This document shows, piece by piece, positions 61,893-64,000 of a stretch of DNA of 64,000 bases (position 1 is the stretch's first letter; each line of letters opens with the position of its first letter). The position numbers and the translations under genes are program-made. The stretch comes from Rhodanobacteraceae bacterium (GTDB lineage: Bacteria > Pseudomonadota > Gammaproteobacteria > Xanthomonadales > Rhodanobacteraceae), in NCBI GenBank assembly GCA_003142815.1, contig PLNP01000048.1, positions 24,326 to 88,325 of the forward strand. Reading direction: 5' to 3'. The notes below the pieces were generated by a model. That model had not been told where the DNA came from and did not search any database. It saw nothing but the letters and a program-made list of their open reading frames with translations.

Positions 61893-64000
61893 TGCACGCC
61901 AATCCGTTCGCCGCGATACCGCCCGACGGCAACGGCATCGACGAGCCTGTCGCAGCGGCCGCTGCGACCACACCGGTGCGCATCTGCGTGCATGCGGCGC
62001 AGGCAGCGACGCATGCACAACTCGCCGCCCTGCGTACACGGCTTCCGGCCTTCGCGAAAATCGCGCTGTTTGGCGAATGCGCCGCGGGCGCGCTGGCGGC
62101 GGATATCGAACAGCGGTCAGCCGCGGCAAACACGTTCGACGTTGTCATCGCGGCCGCGAACGCGTTTCCCGGCGAGCATCTGATCGTCGTGCGCGCCGAT
62201 CTGGCGCTGCCCACCCTCGCCTGCGAACGCGTGCTGCGTGCGCTCGAGGCGCCGGCGGTACTCGGCGCGATCGCGCTCGACGACGACCGCCGCAGTCCAT
62301 GGCCGCGCGACCGCATGCGCGAGCTCGATGGCGACCGCCTCGATGCGCTGTGCTTCGCGTATTCCGATCGAAGCATCCACGATGATCCGATTTTTCCCGA
62401 TGCTCCTGCCGCACTCAGCGCCTGGCACGGCGAACGCCTCGCGAGCCTCGGTGCGGATCGATTGCGCGACCGCGATGCGATCGAGGCGAAGGGTCTGCGT
62501 GTCGTATTGCTCGACCACGTTTACATCGGGACGGGCAACGGACTGCAAAAGACCGTTCGCCCTGATGCTTCGACAGGCTCAACACAGGATACGCTTCGCG
62601 TATCGAAGGGCGAGTCCCGTGATTCGGAACCACCGTCCGTGCTCGACCCGTTGCGCGAACGCATCGCCGCCGCGTCGGCTGCGGATGTCACGCCGGGCCG
62701 GCCAGGTCTCGACGCGCGTCCCGTCGTGTTGCACATCCTGCACGGCTGGGGCGGCGGCGGCGAGCGCTGGGTGCGCGATTTCGCGGCGGCCGACGACGGC
62801 GCAACTCATCTCGTCCTGATTGCGCGCGGCAGCTTCGCGCGGCGGCGCCCGGGTGAATGGCTGGAGCTCTGCGACGGCACGCTCGCCGGGCCGCCGCTGC
62901 GACGTTTCCCGCTGCCGCGCCCGATTGCCGACACCGCAATCGGCGACGCCACCTATCGCGCCCTGCTCCACCGCATCGTGCGCGACTACTGCGTCGATGC
63001 GATCGTCGTCTCCTCGCTGATCGGGCACAGCCTCGACGCGTTGCGCACCGGCTTGCCGCTGTACTGGGTCGTGCACGACCACTATCCGCTGTGGCCGACC
63101 CTGCATTGCGATTTCGGCGATCCCGCGCTGCGCTTCGACGACGCGCAGCGCGCGCGTGATCTCGCCGGCACCGACGCCGAGTTCGCGAATCGCGATCCGC
63201 ACCATTGGCGCACGCTCCGCGACGAAACCATCGCCGCATTGCGCACGGCGCAGGCGACCCTGATTGCACCGAGCCGTTCAGCGCTGACGAACCAGCTCCG
63301 ACTCGCCCCGGAACTGCGCGATCTGCGCACGCATGTGGTTCCACACGGACTTGCGTCGTGGCCGGCGACCGCGCCAGCAGCGACCCCGCGATCCTCGCGC
63401 GGTCGCCTGCGCCTCGTCGTGCCCGGCCGCATCCGCCGCGGCAAAGGCGCGCAATTGTTGATCGCCGTGCTGCCACAGTTGCGCGAACACGCGGACCTGT
63501 TCCTGCTCGGCGCGGGTTCCGACGCGCATGAACTGTTCGGCGAACGCGCTGTGCATGTCGTCCTCGACTATCGCCGCGACGACCTTCCGCGACTGCTCGC
63601 GCAGATCCAGCCGGACGCCGCATTGCTGCTACCGACCGTGGCCGAAACCTTCAGCTACACCTTGTCAGAATTGCGCAGCCTCGGCGTACCGGTGATCGCG
63701 ACCCGCGTCGGCGCACTGGCGGAACGCATTGAGGACGGCGTCGACGGTTTTCTCGTCGATCCGAATAGAGACGCGGTGGTCGCGCGCGTTGCCATGCTCG
63801 CGGCCGATCGCGCGGCGTTCGAACGGGTCCGCACGACGCTGAAACAGCGGACCGCCACGACGCCGGCCGAAATGGCGCACGCCTACGCGACGATCATGCT
63901 GCTCGGCGTCCGCGCGCCGCTGCGTTACCCGCTCACCAGCATCGACGTCGCCGCATTGGAAGCTGCGGTTTCGGCCGATGCGTTGAGCCGCGCTCGCGCG
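61893..64000 (+). CDS. Glycosyltransferase, GT4-type C-terminal domain (3' end outside window)
   Basis: At least 702 residues. The first about 200 are a nucleotidyl-like or GT2-like region of uncertain kind (FAKIALFGECAAGALAADIE, EHLIVVRADLALPTLACERV). From about 270 there is a GT-B fold: HILHGWGGGGERWVRDFAAA, VVSSLIGHSLDALR, ATLIAPSRSALTNQLRLAPE, VVPGRIRRGKGAQLLIAVLP, and the donor site LLPTVAETFSYTLSELRSLG, VPVIATRVGALAERI. Between the two parts, TVRPDASTGSTQDTLRVSKG is encoded by a CCGTTC element (62554-62615) read in frame; this linker position may explain why it was tolerated. The frame is open to the last base. Confidence 0.85.
62554..62615. repeat. CCGTTC-family element inside the glycosyltransferase gene
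   Basis: CCGTTCGCCCTGATGCTTCG, ACAGGCTCAACACAGGATAC, GCTTCGCGTATCGAAGGGCG: the same order as the intergenic copies at 12149 and 21724. Confidence 0.88.

Noticed and set aside
1-64000. tRNA, rRNA, riboswitch or phage att sites
   Set aside because: No cloverleaf, rRNA motif, integrase or riboswitch core was recognised on either strand by eye; bioA and hemE leaders hold repeats only. A covariance-model search would be needed to exclude small RNAs.

Overview
The window is high-GC chromosomal DNA from a gammaproteobacterium, most likely a Lysobacterales (Xanthomonadales) member near Rhodanobacteraceae. The signs are an xps-type order of type II secretion genes, the pilT-yggS-proC-yggT order, a Vibrio/Xanthomonas-like set of housekeeping genes, an exosortase H, a giant secreted protein ending in IFKDGFDG, and very many dispersed palindromic repeats. 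This placement is an inference; there is no rRNA or tRNA gene in the window to confirm it.

Layout. 1-9.6 kb: 5' part of a dcp peptidase, tesA divergent from the ybbA-ybbP transporter pair, mazG, the nudE-cysQ pair, an inositol-monophosphatase-family gene, and gspN. 9.6-16.2 kb: the rest of a type II secretion operon read leftwards (gspG-H-I-J-K-L-M, then gspN), interrupted between M and N by an IS256-family remnant and swollen by repeats between G and H, inside the gspJ leader, and between K and L. 16.2-24.5 kb: bioA, rsmE, pilT, yggS, a broken proC, yggT, then a leftward pdxH/NIF3-like/substrate-binding operon divergent from a glycerate-kinase-like gene. 24.8-28.8 kb: a YbjQ-family gene, a decayed regulatory cluster (hybrid histidine kinase, coil-like partner and OmpR-type regulator all broken; the Ras-like GTPase between them intact), and dodecin. 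29-33.6 kb: exosortase H, aroK-aroB, a small WGR-domain protein, an IS30 remnant, hemE. 33.7-41.6 kb: a small secreted-protein gene with an early stop, an 1100-residue secreted multidomain protein, and a 1190-residue propeller-type hybrid sensor kinase. 41.9-49.4 kb: two different DUF697-type GTPase genes enclosing an OPT-family transporter and a yceI-cytochrome b561-yceI operon. 49.6-64 kb: an APC permease, a glutaredoxin-like gene, sdaA, a leftward phospholipase D/VTT/endonuclease-like operon, a secreted-protein remnant with a clear terminator, yoaA, a TPR lipoprotein, mrcB, and a glycosyltransferase running off the end.

How it fits together. Most genes are core metabolism and envelope functions (shikimate, haem, biotin, PLP and nucleotide clean-up, peptidoglycan, secretion). 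The striking theme is repeats: at least four families of palindromic or inverted-repeat elements fill intergenic gaps and have also entered coding sequences without breaking the frame (bioA, gspJ, possibly gspH, a yceI gene, the terminal glycosyltransferase). In other places the same kind of sequence sits at the break point of a ruined gene (yggS/proC). I did not find a complete undescribed system. The best candidates for a second look are the Ras-like GTPase signalling cluster caught during decay, and the in-frame repeat insertions.
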